A DNA stretch of 25,515 nucleotides from assembly GCA_008501575.1 (NCBI GenBank), contig QQUO01000115.1, forward strand, positions 1-25,515, read 5' to 3'. Each line of letters starts with the position of its first letter. The stretch's first letter is position 1. The translations under genes and the position numbers were made by a program. Below, piece after piece: positions 1-7,871 of this stretch. The DNA comes from Pseudomonadota bacterium (lineage in GTDB: Bacteria > Pseudomonadota > Gammaproteobacteria > Xanthomonadales > Marinicellaceae). Under the pieces are notes generated by a model. It was given only the letters and a program-made list of their open reading frames with translations. It did no database searches and was not told where the DNA came from.

Positions 1-1336
1 GTGATGATGAGCGCCTTTGAGGGCGGTTTGAACGCACTTTAGGGGTACTCACTTTCGGTTTTGTATACTGACTTGAGGTGGGTTTGGTATTAGTAACCGC
101 GGCGGGTCTTGTCGGCTGACTCGGTGCTTGATTAACCGCAGGTCTTGTTGGCATCACCCGTGCTTGAGATGGTACCTGTGGTCGGCCCCTATTTACAGCT
201 GTGGCCGGTCTTTGAGAGCTGACATTTGGCAGTGCACTTGGCTGTCGATAACGATTCGGTTGTGCTTGACTTGAATTTGGCACCACGCGCTGATTTTCAG
301 ACCGTTGTTGACTAATGGGTTGTCGGCGTTCGACTTGTTGATTTCGATTCTGGCTGTTCAAAGAGCGAACCGGCATTTGCCTTTGGTTAATAACCGTGGG
401 TCTGTTCGATGCACCACTGGTGGTTGTGGCCGGTTGTTTTTGAATACTATTGTATCTGCTCTGACTTGGACTATTTCGATTTGCTTGGCGAAGTAGTTGA
501 CTGGCAGCCGAATCTGAACCTCGATTATTAATCGACAAAGGTTTCTGATTGTTTGAGCCTAAATTTTGACGCCCACTGCTGTGGCTGCCACGAATCGATG
601 TCGATGTTGAGCGACTGTGAGATGGCAAGTTCATTGATTGATTAGGTTGCACATTATTATACCGTTGCGAACTGTTTTGAGATCGTTGCCCCGACGAGCG
701 CTGGCGATTAACCGGACGACGATCGGGCACGGCTTGCCGGGTGTTACCATAGCGTGAATTACTGTGTTGACCCTTATATTGGCTCGAGCGCTGTCGATCG
801 CTTAAACGCCTTGCCTCGTTACGCGCAGAATAATAACCACGATTGCTTGGGTATCTGCTGTTATAACGTCCACTATATCGGTAGGGGTCATAACTGCGGT
901 TTCGCCAATGGTTATACCACCAGTAATTATCATAGTAATTATATGTATAATGACTGTAACTAAACCCTAAACCCCAGCCAAAACCATAACTGGGCCAGGT
1001 GTTGTAACTGAATCCATAACCGGGATAACAACTGCTATACCAGCCGTACCCGCAGCGATAATTACTGTAATAAAAGCCCACCCGCGGATAGCGGTAAGGA
1101 CTGTAATAAACATTACTGTAACTCATGCCCCAACGGTCCGGGTAATAATTATAATTGTTGTAATAGACCCCACCACCGGCTGAGGAATAGTCACTGCCGT
1201 ATCCATAGTAGGGATCATAGGTGTCTTGGCTACCGTAATAGCCATCACTGTAATAGTAGTCATCGTCATAGCGATAATCATTACTGGCACAAGCCACCAA
1301 AAATAAGGCTGCCAATGGCATAAGTCGTTTAATCAT
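1..1336 (-). CDS. Low-complexity Tyr/Gly-rich then Arg/Gln-rich lipoprotein (3' end outside window)
   Basis: The minus-strand frame from ATG at 1336 stays open to the window edge, about 445 codons, so the C-terminus is missing. The first residues form a short hydrophobic signal with a lipobox L13-V-A-C16. Ala at +2 predicts outer-membrane sorting. After the Cys comes about 150 residues extremely rich in Tyr, Gly, Asn and Trp, in patterns such as YYNNYNYYPDRW and YNYYDNYWWYNHW. From about residue 170 to the edge the chain is basic and polar, rich in Arg, Gln, Ser, Asn and Pro with SQxR-like and RPxV-like words. No enzyme motif is visible and I do not recognise a family. A second in-frame ATG lies at 1321, but starting there would leave a very short signal. 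Composition suggests an exposed, disordered, adhesive or matrix-like surface protein; that role is inference. Confidence 0.8.
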   Translation of the reverse strand, partial: MIKRLMPLAALFLVACASNDYRYDDDYYYSDGYYGSQDTYDPYYGYGSDYSSAGGGVYYNNYNYYPDRWGMSYSNVYYSPYRYPRVGFYYSNYRCGYGWYSSCYPGYGFSYNTWPSYGFGWGLGFSYSHYTYNYYDNYWWYNHWRNRSYDPYRYSGRYNSRYPSNRGYYSARNEARRLSDRQRSSQYKGQHSNSRYGNTRQAVPDRRPVNRQRSSGQRSQNSSQRYNNVQPNQSMNLPSHSRSTSTSIRGSHSSGRQNLGSNNQKPLSINNRGSDSAASQLLRQANRNSPSQSRYNSIQKQPATTTSGASNRPTVINQRQMPVRSLNSQNRNQQVERRQPISQQRSENQRVVPNSSQAQPNRYRQPSALPNVSSQRPATAVNRGRPQVPSQARVMPTRPAVNQAPSQPTRPAAVTNTKPTSSQYTKPKVSTPKVRSNRPQRRSSS

Positions 1337-1489
1337 GGTCGTCGGTTTTTTTTAACATGTCTCTATAGTAACCACCATTCACTGAATAAACACTGAATTA
1401 GCAGCTGAGATCCAATATGACCAATGGCACTGTCTTTAATGGTGCTGTTTTTGAGATAATCATTATTAACTTACAAACGGATAAACAAC

Positions 1490-1810
1490 ATGACAGCACA
1501 AGAATTAAACCATGACAGTGACACCCCTAAAGAGAACAAGCGGGATGACAAAGCCATTCTTGCACGCTTCTTATTCACCGTTTTATTTGTGGTTATCGGT
1601 TGGTTGTCATTGTGGGTGTTGGCCGCAATCGTCGTGATTCAGTTTGGTTTTATGATTTTTGATGGTGGCAAAAACCACCGCCTCAATCAATTTGCCGGAC
1701 AATTAATTGACTTTCAAAAACAGCTGTTAAAATACATTGCAATGCAAAACGATGAAAAGCCTTTCCCCTTCAATGAATGGCCACAGAAAACCACTCAAGA
1801 AACTGACTAA
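1490..1810 (+). CDS. DUF4389 family inner-membrane protein
   Basis: This 106-residue protein has a charged N-terminus (about 1-25), a hydrophobic block of about 35 residues (LARFLFTVLFVVIGWLSLW, then VLAAIVVIQFGFMIF) and a cytosolic-looking tail ending in the conserved DEKPFPFNEWP motif. The FMIFDGGKNHRLNQFAGQL stretch together with the motif DEKPFPF[N/S][D/E]WP is the hallmark of DUF4389, a small gammaproteobacterial membrane family of unknown function. Length fits the family. A weak GGA lies about 10 bases before the ATG. A strong terminator follows directly, so this is probably a one-gene transcript. Confidence 0.85.
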   Translation: MTAQELNHDSDTPKENKRDDKAILARFLFTVLFVVIGWLSLWVLAAIVVIQFGFMIFDGGKNHRLNQFAGQLIDFQKQLLKYIAMQNDEKPFPFNEWPQKTTQETD

Positions 1811-1829
1811 TCACTTTAACCAGCTTCAC

Positions 1830-1867
1830 AACCCCGCTCCAGCTAAGCTGTTTGCGGGGTTTTTATT
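1830..1867 (+). terminator. Rho-independent terminator after the DUF4389 gene
   Basis: AACCCCGC (1830-1837) pairs with GCGGGGTT (1854-1861). The loop contains a smaller AGCT/AGCT pairing. A T-rich tract follows (TTTTATT). It lies 20 bases after the stop codon at 1810. Confidence 0.85.
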
Positions 1868-1925
1868 ACTGACAAGCCGGTTATTAATCATTACAATTAA
1901 GCATTAACTCTGTGACACAAACCAG

Positions 1926-2132
1926 ATGCAACTATACGATATAAAAGGCTTTACTTTAGTATTAAACAAGGTGGTTTTTATCAGCGCGGTGTTTGTCGCT
2001 GAAAATCAAAAAAGCAGTCAATTTAATGTCAAAATGATCGACGATTTATTGCAATTTAAGTTTCCCAATCACGCTGAAGCGGTTTTGGCTCGTGGTTTAT
2101 TGGTCAAAGCGCTCAAAGAGGCACAGGTATGA
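1926..2132 (+). CDS. Small protein of unknown function, coupled to the SDR gene
   Basis: This gene encodes 68 residues. Its TGA (2130-2132) overlaps the ATG of the next gene (2129-2131) in an ATGA junction, which implies translational coupling and argues that the frame is real. The pattern is two or three short beta-strand-like stretches (GFTLVLNKVVFISAVFV, then FNVKMID and LLQFKFPN) followed by a C-terminal helix (AEAVLARGLLVKALKEA). This is the look of small beta-rich/one-helix domains in which a residue ladder ends in F.F.n..EA...R..L..AL. It has no signal peptide, metal site or catalytic motif. I cannot name a family. Its place at the head of a dehydrogenase operon suggests a partner or accessory role there, which is inference. 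Confidence 0.65.
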   Translation: MQLYDIKGFTLVLNKVVFISAVFVAENQKSSQFNVKMIDDLLQFKFPNHAEAVLARGLLVKALKEAQV

Positions 2133-2917
2133 ATATTGATTTATCCGGTAAAACGGCTTTGGTGGGTGGCTCCTCCCAAGGTATTGGACTGGCCGTGGCG
2201 CAACAATTGGCAGTCCAAGGTGCCAGTGTTATTTTAATGGCCCGCAGTGAAGATGTTTTAATTCAATGCTGCCAACAACTTGACACTGCGCAACAGCAAC
2301 AGCACCGTTATATAACAGCTGACTTACAACAACCTCAGCAGGCGGTGTCACAATTACAACGCTTAACCAATCATCAGGTGGATATTGATATCCTTGTCAA
2401 TAACAGCGGCGGACCACCTCCGGGACCGGCTCACAAAGCCGATGCCGATGCCTATATCAATGCCTTTCAACAACATTTAATTGCCAACCAATTGTTTACA
2501 CAAGCCGTGATACCACACATGCGGAAGCAGCATTGGGGCCGGATTATCAATGTTATTTCGACTTCTGTTAAACAACCCATCGCCAATTTAGGCGTGTCCA
2601 ACACCATCCGCGGGGCGGTGGCCAGCTGGGCCAAAACCCTGGCGACCGAACTGGGACCTGACAACATCACCGTCAATAATGTTTTACCCGGCGCCACTGA
2701 CACCAAACGCCTCACCGCCATCTTCGAAAATAAAGCCAAAAACCAAAATAAAACTTTAGATGAGATTATTGCCGCCGAGAAACAATCCATTCCTTTAAGG
2801 CGTTTTGCACAACCCCAAGAGTTTGCCAACGTGGTGGGATTTTTGGCCTCCGAGGCCGGTGCCTATATTAACGGCATTAACTTACCGGTGGACGGTGGTC
2901 GCACCGGCTGTCTGTAG
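2129..2917 (+). CDS. SDR-family protein lacking the canonical Tyr-xxx-Lys pair
   Basis: This 262-residue protein has a short-chain dehydrogenase/reductase fold. The dinucleotide-binding loop GGSSQGIG is at residues 13-20, NNSGGPPPG starts at N91, the catalytic-type Ser is S144, and the C-terminal NGINLPVDGG is typical of SDRs. Where classical SDRs have Tyr-x-x-x-Lys this protein has S157-N-T-I-R161, so both catalytic residues are replaced. An SDR subgroup annotated as BKR-like, with an imperfect tetrad and a GGPPPG loop, is known, and such genes occur in aromatic and kynurenine degradation clusters. The downstream semialdehyde dehydrogenase fits that setting. The start is fixed by overlap with the preceding gene. 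The exact reaction, and whether it is an oxidoreductase at all, cannot be read from the sequence. Confidence 0.88.
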   Translation: MNIDLSGKTALVGGSSQGIGLAVAQQLAVQGASVILMARSEDVLIQCCQQLDTAQQQQHRYITADLQQPQQAVSQLQRLTNHQVDIDILVNNSGGPPPGPAHKADADAYINAFQQHLIANQLFTQAVIPHMRKQHWGRIINVISTSVKQPIANLGVSNTIRGAVASWAKTLATELGPDNITVNNVLPGATDTKRLTAIFENKAKNQNKTLDEIIAAEKQSIPLRRFAQPQEFANVVGFLASEAGAYINGINLPVDGGRTGCL

Positions 2918-2931
2918 TTTGGTTTTTCATC

Positions 2932-4383
2932 ATGTCCGTAAAAACACTAAACAACTACATCAACGGTACCCTCTGTGAACCGGCCAGTAAACAGTACCTG
3001 AATAACATTGAACCGGCCACCGGCCAGGTATACAGCCGCTTAGCCAACAGCGATGCAAAAGACATCGACCACGCGGTGGATGCGGCCGAAACCGCATTTC
3101 CAGCCTGGTCAACTCTGCCAGCCGAACAACGCAGTCGCTGGTTGCAACGGTTAGCGGATGCCATTGCTGATAACCACGAATCGCTGGCACAAGCAGAATC
3201 CAAAGACACCGGTAAACCCATTCAATTGGCGCGAAACGTGGATATTCAGCGGGCTGTGGATAATCTGCGCTTTTTCGCCCATGCAGCCACTCAATTTAGC
3301 AGCGAATCTCATGCCACTGACTCACGCACCATCAATTACACATTACGCCAAGCCTTAGGGCCAGTGGCCTGTATCAGCCCCTGGAATTTGCCGCTTTATT
3401 TATTGACCTGGAAAATTGCGCCGGCGTTAGCCGCCGGTAACACCGTGGTGGCCAAGCCCTCAGAAATTACCCCCTATACCGCGTACTTATTAGCCCAACT
3501 GTGTGTGGATATTGATTTTCCACCCGGGGTCTTAAACATTGTCCACGGTACCGGCAAACAAGCAGGTGCGGCATTAACCAGCCACCCAAAAATCAAAGCC
3601 ATCAGCTTCACCGGCGGCACCCAAACCGGTACCGCCATCCAACAGGCGGTGTTGGGCCAGCACAAGAAAATCTCATTAGAACTTGGCGGCAAGAATCCAT
3701 TCATTGTATTTGCTGCCTGTGATTTTGAACAAGCCGTAACAACAGCATGCCGGTCTGCATTCAGTAATCAGGGACAAATTTGTTTGTGTGGTTCCCGCAT
3801 TTACGTCGAGCACAAGATTTATGAAGAATTCGTTGCGGCCATGCTTGCTAAAATGGCACAGCTTAAAATTGGCGATCCACAGGATCCAACGGTGGATTTT
3901 GGGGCCCTGGTGTCTGCCCAGCACTTGGCCAAAGTTCAATCCTATTTAGAGCTGGCCAAGTCCGAAGGGGGCACCTTATTAACCAGTCACAAAACACTTA
4001 ATTTATCCGACCGCTGCCAACATGGCTATTACCTTAAACCCACCTTAATTACCGGCCTTGACAGCCGTTGTCGCAGCAACCAAGAAGAAATATTCGGTCC
4101 GGTGGCCACGGTACAATCCTTTTCAAGTCAATCCGAGGTTTTAAAATTAGCCAACGACAGTCCTTATGGTCTGGCTGCCAGTATTTGGACCCAAAACATT
4201 AACCAGGCCCATCAGCTGGCCACCGATATTGAGGCTGGAATTGTATGGGTAAATTGTTGGTTAACGAGGGATTTACGCACCCCTTTCGGGGGTATGAAGG
4301 CCTCCGGTATGGGTCGCGAAGGTGGCTTTGAAGCCATGCGTTTTTTCACTGAAATGAAAAATGTTTGTATCCAGTATAAATAA
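2932..4383 (+). CDS. 2-aminomuconate/2-hydroxymuconate semialdehyde dehydrogenase-type ALDH
   Basis: This is a full-length aldehyde dehydrogenase of 483 residues that oxidises an aldehyde to the acid with NAD+. Visible catalytic elements are N152 in SPWNLP, the SFTGGTQTG cofactor loop at about 224-232, the general base E250 in LELGGKNPF, and the nucleophile C284 in NQGQICLCGSRIYVE. The C-terminal NCWLTRDLRTPFGGMKASG with GREGGFEAMRFFTE is characteristic of the ALDH8/XylG-like group that handles 2-aminomuconate or 2-hydroxymuconate semialdehyde in tryptophan (kynurenine) and catechol meta-cleavage pathways. It starts 14 bp after the SDR stop with no strong Shine-Dalgarno, and a perfect hairpin ends the operon. 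No ring-cleavage dioxygenase or decarboxylase is in this window, so the substrate within the group stays open. Confidence 0.92.
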   Translation: MSVKTLNNYINGTLCEPASKQYLNNIEPATGQVYSRLANSDAKDIDHAVDAAETAFPAWSTLPAEQRSRWLQRLADAIADNHESLAQAESKDTGKPIQLARNVDIQRAVDNLRFFAHAATQFSSESHATDSRTINYTLRQALGPVACISPWNLPLYLLTWKIAPALAAGNTVVAKPSEITPYTAYLLAQLCVDIDFPPGVLNIVHGTGKQAGAALTSHPKIKAISFTGGTQTGTAIQQAVLGQHKKISLELGGKNPFIVFAACDFEQAVTTACRSAFSNQGQICLCGSRIYVEHKIYEEFVAAMLAKMAQLKIGDPQDPTVDFGALVSAQHLAKVQSYLELAKSEGGTLLTSHKTLNLSDRCQHGYYLKPTLITGLDSRCRSNQEEIFGPVATVQSFSSQSEVLKLANDSPYGLAASIWTQNINQAHQLATDIEAGIVWVNCWLTRDLRTPFGGMKASGMGREGGFEAMRFFTEMKNVCIQYK

Positions 4384-4386
4384 AAA

Positions 4387-4439
4387 TGGCATTACAGCAA
4401 TTTTCCTCAAAAACTGCTGTAATGCCAACCTCTTTTTTT
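4387..4439 (+). terminator. Strong Rho-independent terminator after the ALDH gene
   Basis: TGGCATTACAGCA (4387-4399) and TGCTGTAATGCCA (4415-4427) form a perfect 13-bp stem with a 15-base loop. A run of seven T follows (4433-4439). It sits 4 bases past the stop codon. Confidence 0.9.
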
Positions 4440-4651
4440 CAATCACGATTTGTGACAATTAATCGACTTTATATTTCAAGGCTTATACAAAGGCCTTAAT
4501 TCGTGTTATTGTGTTCAATGTCGAAACTTATTGGTGCCACAAACCCCTTTATTTATAAAATAAGCAAGCAATAAGTATGAGTCCATCCATGTGGTACTAA
4601 TTTATAAGCAAAAAATCGTATATTAGCAACCTTTATTTACTATTTTTTAAC
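4440..4651. other. Intergenic gap with no gene seen
   Basis: This AT-rich gap lies between the ALDH terminator and the next gene. I see no RNA gene, repeat or convincing promoter. TGTGACAATT (4451-4460) followed by TATATT (4470-4475) is suggestive, but the spacer is too short for a sigma-70 promoter. The promoter of the unknown-gor pair must lie here. Confidence 0.5.
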
Positions 4652-5158
4652 ATGAAATCCATATTTTCTTCACAATTGGCCCAATTAAGCACCATTGAAG
4701 TGATGGATGCCACGAATTTAGCCGGTGATTTATTCCGACGCTCTTTTAATGCTGAAATTCCTGATTTTCCGAAACACTTCGTTTTCTTGGCCACCATTGA
4801 ACCGGGCATTTCTCTGACATTGGGTTATTTGCACTACACCCGTAAAAACAGCATTTACTTGTGTGGTGGTATGTGCGTCAACAGTCGCGCATTACGCCTT
4901 TTGTCTAAAGAACAACGTGCCGACATTAAGCAACAAGACGGGGTGGCAATGATGATGGCCACATCGTCACTGCAGCAATTAACGAATCATGAGGCGGTGT
5001 TTGCCCATGTGGGTCACACCGGTTCATACCGCATTTGTATGGCCAAAAACTTTATCGCAACCCCTTATGCCCATTTAATTGTAAATTGGCAAGAACCCAT
5101 TACTGAACAACGCAAACAACAACTCATTGAACAGGCCAATCAATATGTGCCTTTTTAG
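4652..5158 (+). CDS. Protein of unknown function upstream of glutathione reductase
   Basis: This 168-residue soluble-looking protein has no signal peptide or transmembrane segment. Features include an amphipathic N-terminal helix, a FVFLATIEPGISLTLGYLHY strand-rich stretch, Y-L-C-G-G-M-C-V with two Cys at about 73 and 77, an Ala/Met-rich AMMMATSSL segment, and HVGHTGSYRICMAKNF with two His and one Cys. The tail is a Gln-rich helix. The LGYLHY and GHTGSYRI words look like a conserved fold rather than random coding, but I recognise no family. The ATG at 4652 has no clear Shine-Dalgarno. It ends 29 bp before gor and is probably co-transcribed with it, which could hint at a redox or thiol-linked role; that is inference only. 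Confidence 0.75.
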   Translation: MKSIFSSQLAQLSTIEVMDATNLAGDLFRRSFNAEIPDFPKHFVFLATIEPGISLTLGYLHYTRKNSIYLCGGMCVNSRALRLLSKEQRADIKQQDGVAMMMATSSLQQLTNHEAVFAHVGHTGSYRICMAKNFIATPYAHLIVNWQEPITEQRKQQLIEQANQYVPF

Positions 5159-5187
5159 ATGACACACTCTGATTTAAGGAGAACTCT

Positions 5188-6522
5188 ATGACACAATATG
5201 ACTATGATTTAATCGTTATCGGCGGCGGATCAGGGGGCGTTCGAGCGGCCCGTATTGCCGGAAGTTATGGTAAAAAGGTGGCCTTATGCGAATCCGATAA
5301 GCTTGGCGGAACCTGTGTGATCCGTGGTTGTGTACCCAAAAAGCTTATGGTTTATGCCGCCAGTTATCAAAAAATGTTCACCGCTGCCAAAGCTTTTGGC
5401 TGGGACATTGATGGCCAATTTAATTTCACCACGCTACAGAAAAATAAAGACCAGGAAATCAATCGGCTCAATAAAATCTATCATGGTCTGATTGAAAAAG
5501 CCGGTGTTACTCTCTACCCAAACCATGCCTCATTTATTGATCAGCACAGCATCCAGGTGGGCTCCCAGACAATCACCGCTCAACACATCATTATTGCCAC
5601 CGGCGGCACCCCACAAATGCCGGACATAGCCGGTATCGAATATGCCATTAATTCTAATCAGGCCTTAGAACTGGCCGAACTACCCAAATCCATGCTTATT
5701 TATGGTGGCGGCTATATCGCGGTGGAGTTTGCCGGTATTTTTAATGCCTTGGGTGTGGCTGTAAAATTGGTTTATCGCGGACCGCAATTACTGCGTGGCT
5801 TTGATGATGATGTGGCACAGTTTGCACAACAATCCTTTGTCGACTCAGGCATTGAGGTGATTACCCAAACCAGCCTCACTGCCATCGCAAAAACAGCCGA
5901 CGGTTATAAAGTCATCAGTGAAGATGGCCGAAACATTGACACCGACTGTGTGTTTTTTGCCACCGGGCGTCAACCCAATATCCAGGGTTTGAACCTGGAT
6001 AAAATTGGTGTCAATACAGACGACAGTGGCCGCATTCGGGTGGACAGCCAGCAAGCAACCAATATCAGCCATATTTATGCCGTTGGTGATGTCAGTAATG
6101 CCGATCAACTAACACCGGTGGCGATTAAAGAAGGGCACTTATTGGTGGATCGACTGTTTAAAGGAAGCGACCGCTTAATGGAATACGACAACATCCCAAG
6201 CACGGTTTTTTCCATGCCGGAAATTGGACGCTGTGGATTAACCGAAGCCGAAGCCTGTGAACAATACAATCAGGTTAAATCTTACATCAGCCAATTTCGT
6301 GCCATGAAATATGCCATGAGTGAAGTTCAGGAAAAGACTTTAATGAAAATTATTGTCTGTGAAGAAAGTGATCGAGTCTTGGGCATCCATGTGGTGGGCA
6401 CCGATGCCGGAGAAATCATTCAAGGTTTTGCAGTGGCCATGAAACAAGGTTTGACCCGAGACCAATTACACAAGACCATTGGTATTCATCCCACGTCCGC
6501 TGAAGAATTGGTTATTCTTTAA
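5188..6522 (+). CDS. gor: Glutathione-disulfide reductase
   Basis: This 444-residue class I flavoprotein disulfide reductase reduces glutathione disulfide with NADPH in the cytosol. The FAD loop is GGGSGG near residues 12-17. The redox pair is C43/C48 in GGTCVIRGCVPKK. The second dinucleotide motif is GGGYIAVEFAG, followed by two arginines, R197 and R203, at the positions that give NADPH preference in E. coli Gor. The second FAD motif is YAVGDV, and the catalytic H434/E439 lie in GIHPTSAEELV. Length matches the E. coli enzyme closely. A good AAGGAG (5176-5181) precedes the ATG. It is downstream of an unknown gene in a likely two-gene operon, and it is the last core-like gene before the AT-rich island. 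Confidence 0.96.
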   Translation: MTQYDYDLIVIGGGSGGVRAARIAGSYGKKVALCESDKLGGTCVIRGCVPKKLMVYAASYQKMFTAAKAFGWDIDGQFNFTTLQKNKDQEINRLNKIYHGLIEKAGVTLYPNHASFIDQHSIQVGSQTITAQHIIIATGGTPQMPDIAGIEYAINSNQALELAELPKSMLIYGGGYIAVEFAGIFNALGVAVKLVYRGPQLLRGFDDDVAQFAQQSFVDSGIEVITQTSLTAIAKTADGYKVISEDGRNIDTDCVFFATGRQPNIQGLNLDKIGVNTDDSGRIRVDSQQATNISHIYAVGDVSNADQLTPVAIKEGHLLVDRLFKGSDRLMEYDNIPSTVFSMPEIGRCGLTEAEACEQYNQVKSYISQFRAMKYAMSEVQEKTLMKIIVCEESDRVLGIHVVGTDAGEIIQGFAVAMKQGLTRDQLHKTIGIHPTSAEELVIL

Positions 6523-6635
6523 CTGCGGTTCTGGAAAACGTAAACATTAACTGTACATTTATCTGGAATAATAAACTAAGATATGGCGACTTAATGGAGA
6601 AATCTTAAAGGGCAACCTCTTCGAATCTACAAATA
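6523..6635. other. Probable left junction of a genomic island
   Basis: Between the gor stop and the first recombinase gene the base composition shifts to strongly AT-rich, codon use changes, and function changes from housekeeping to recombinases. The gor stop is intact, so insertion is next to rather than inside the gene. No direct repeat copy can be paired within the window because the right end of the island is not included. The exact attachment site cannot be fixed. Confidence 0.5.
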
Positions 6636-7871
6636 TTGATAAACATCATAAAATCAAAAAAGTTTAAAATTGGCTCAAAAGCAACTTTTAAAAGTGTTAA
6701 CGGTAAAATTAATTATAAATTTTCAGATGGGGTGGAAGTAGAAAGCATACCAACCATTTTTGATTCTAATGGAAAATATATTTACCCTGTAAATCTCTGG
6801 TTTATTCACTTAATAACAGTTGAAAGAGCTAAAAGCTTGAATTCTTGCTTAAGAGCAATTCAAAGGTACTGGAATTTTTTGGAAAAAAATGAACTTAAGT
6901 GGGACCATTTCCCAGAATCAAAATCTTTAAAACCAACTTATAGATTTAGGAATCAAAATCTATTAAAAGCTATAGATACAGGCGAACTAAAGGCATCAAC
7001 TTGCTCGGTTTACATTAATCATATAATTTCATTTTATGAATGGGCAATAAATCAAAACTTTATTAATTACGATGTTGTTAAGCCATTTGAAATCGAATTT
7101 ATTCCAATTTCAAGTCAAGATAAGCTTGGACACATGAATCGCAAATATATAGTAAGAAGCACTGATCTTAGAATACGAGTCCCAAAAAGAAATTCTCCCA
7201 GAAGTTTAAACCCACTAACCATTGAAGAGCTCCACCAATATTCTAAAGTATTGAAAAAAAAGAGTATTGAGTTTCAACTTCACCAGCAACTTCAAATTAA
7301 AAGTGGCCTACGAATTGAAGAAGCATGTTCTTTCCCAGCTAGTCTAGTTAAACCAAACTATAAGAATCAAGATTTCTTTGAAGTTGAAATAGGTCCTTTT
7401 AATGGCGTTAAAACAAAATTTAACAAGGAACGTAAAATCGAAATTCATTCATCTTTAATGGAATCACTTTATCGCTATCTTATATCTGAGAGAAGAGCTA
7501 ATAGAATTGATCAAAACACTTTTCAAAAACATGAACCTTTATTAATCAATAAATATAAAAAACCATATTCTTCTAACTCTGTTCAAGTGGAGTTTTTTAA
7601 AATCAGAAATGAGTTTATAAACAAGGATATAACTTTTAATCATAAAACTCATGACCTTAGAGCCACTTACGGTACTTACAAACTTGCATCGTTATTAAAA
7701 ATTAAAGATTTTGATGTGGCTGATGCCATGTCATTAGTGATGAGTTGGATGGGGCATTCTGATGAAAAAACAACATGGAAGTATTTAACTTTTTTAGAAT
7801 CACAGAATGCTAGATTAAATGCAATTTCAATTTTAGACCAATTCATGAATGAAGCAATCAATTATGAATAA
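6636..7871 (+). CDS. Tyrosine recombinase, first gene of the island integration module
   Basis: This 411-residue site-specific recombinase has the full catalytic set. R226 is in SGLRIEEAC, H339 and R342 in KTHDLR, H374 in WMGHSDEKTT and the nucleophile Y383 in WKYLTF. An N-terminal SAM-like core-binding region spans about 55-155. The start is uncertain: the reading frame opens after a TAA at 6606-6608 and the first plausible start is a TTG at 6636 with no obvious ribosome-binding site. The 3' end overlaps the next gene, so the module is translated as a unit. It plays the TnpA-like part of a Tn554-type or gamma-mobile-trio-type module, cutting and joining DNA at the island ends. Composition is much more AT-rich than gor. 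Confidence 0.88.
   Translation: MINIIKSKKFKIGSKATFKSVNGKINYKFSDGVEVESIPTIFDSNGKYIYPVNLWFIHLITVERAKSLNSCLRAIQRYWNFLEKNELKWDHFPESKSLKPTYRFRNQNLLKAIDTGELKASTCSVYINHIISFYEWAINQNFINYDVVKPFEIEFIPISSQDKLGHMNRKYIVRSTDLRIRVPKRNSPRSLNPLTIEELHQYSKVLKKKSIEFQLHQQLQIKSGLRIEEACSFPASLVKPNYKNQDFFEVEIGPFNGVKTKFNKERKIEIHSSLMESLYRYLISERRANRIDQNTFQKHEPLLINKYKKPYSSNSVQVEFFKIRNEFINKDITFNHKTHDLRATYGTYKLASLLKIKDFDVADAMSLVMSWMGHSDEKTTWKYLTFLESQNARLNAISILDQFMNEAINYE

Noticed and set aside
305..963. Short plus-strand frames opposite the lipoprotein gene
   Set aside because: They are antisense shadows of the long minus-strand frame and show only its reversed low-complexity pattern.
1426..1453. GGCAC/GTGCT hairpin followed by TTTTT upstream of the DUF4389 gene
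   Set aside because: The stem is only five pairs and no plus-strand gene ends before it.
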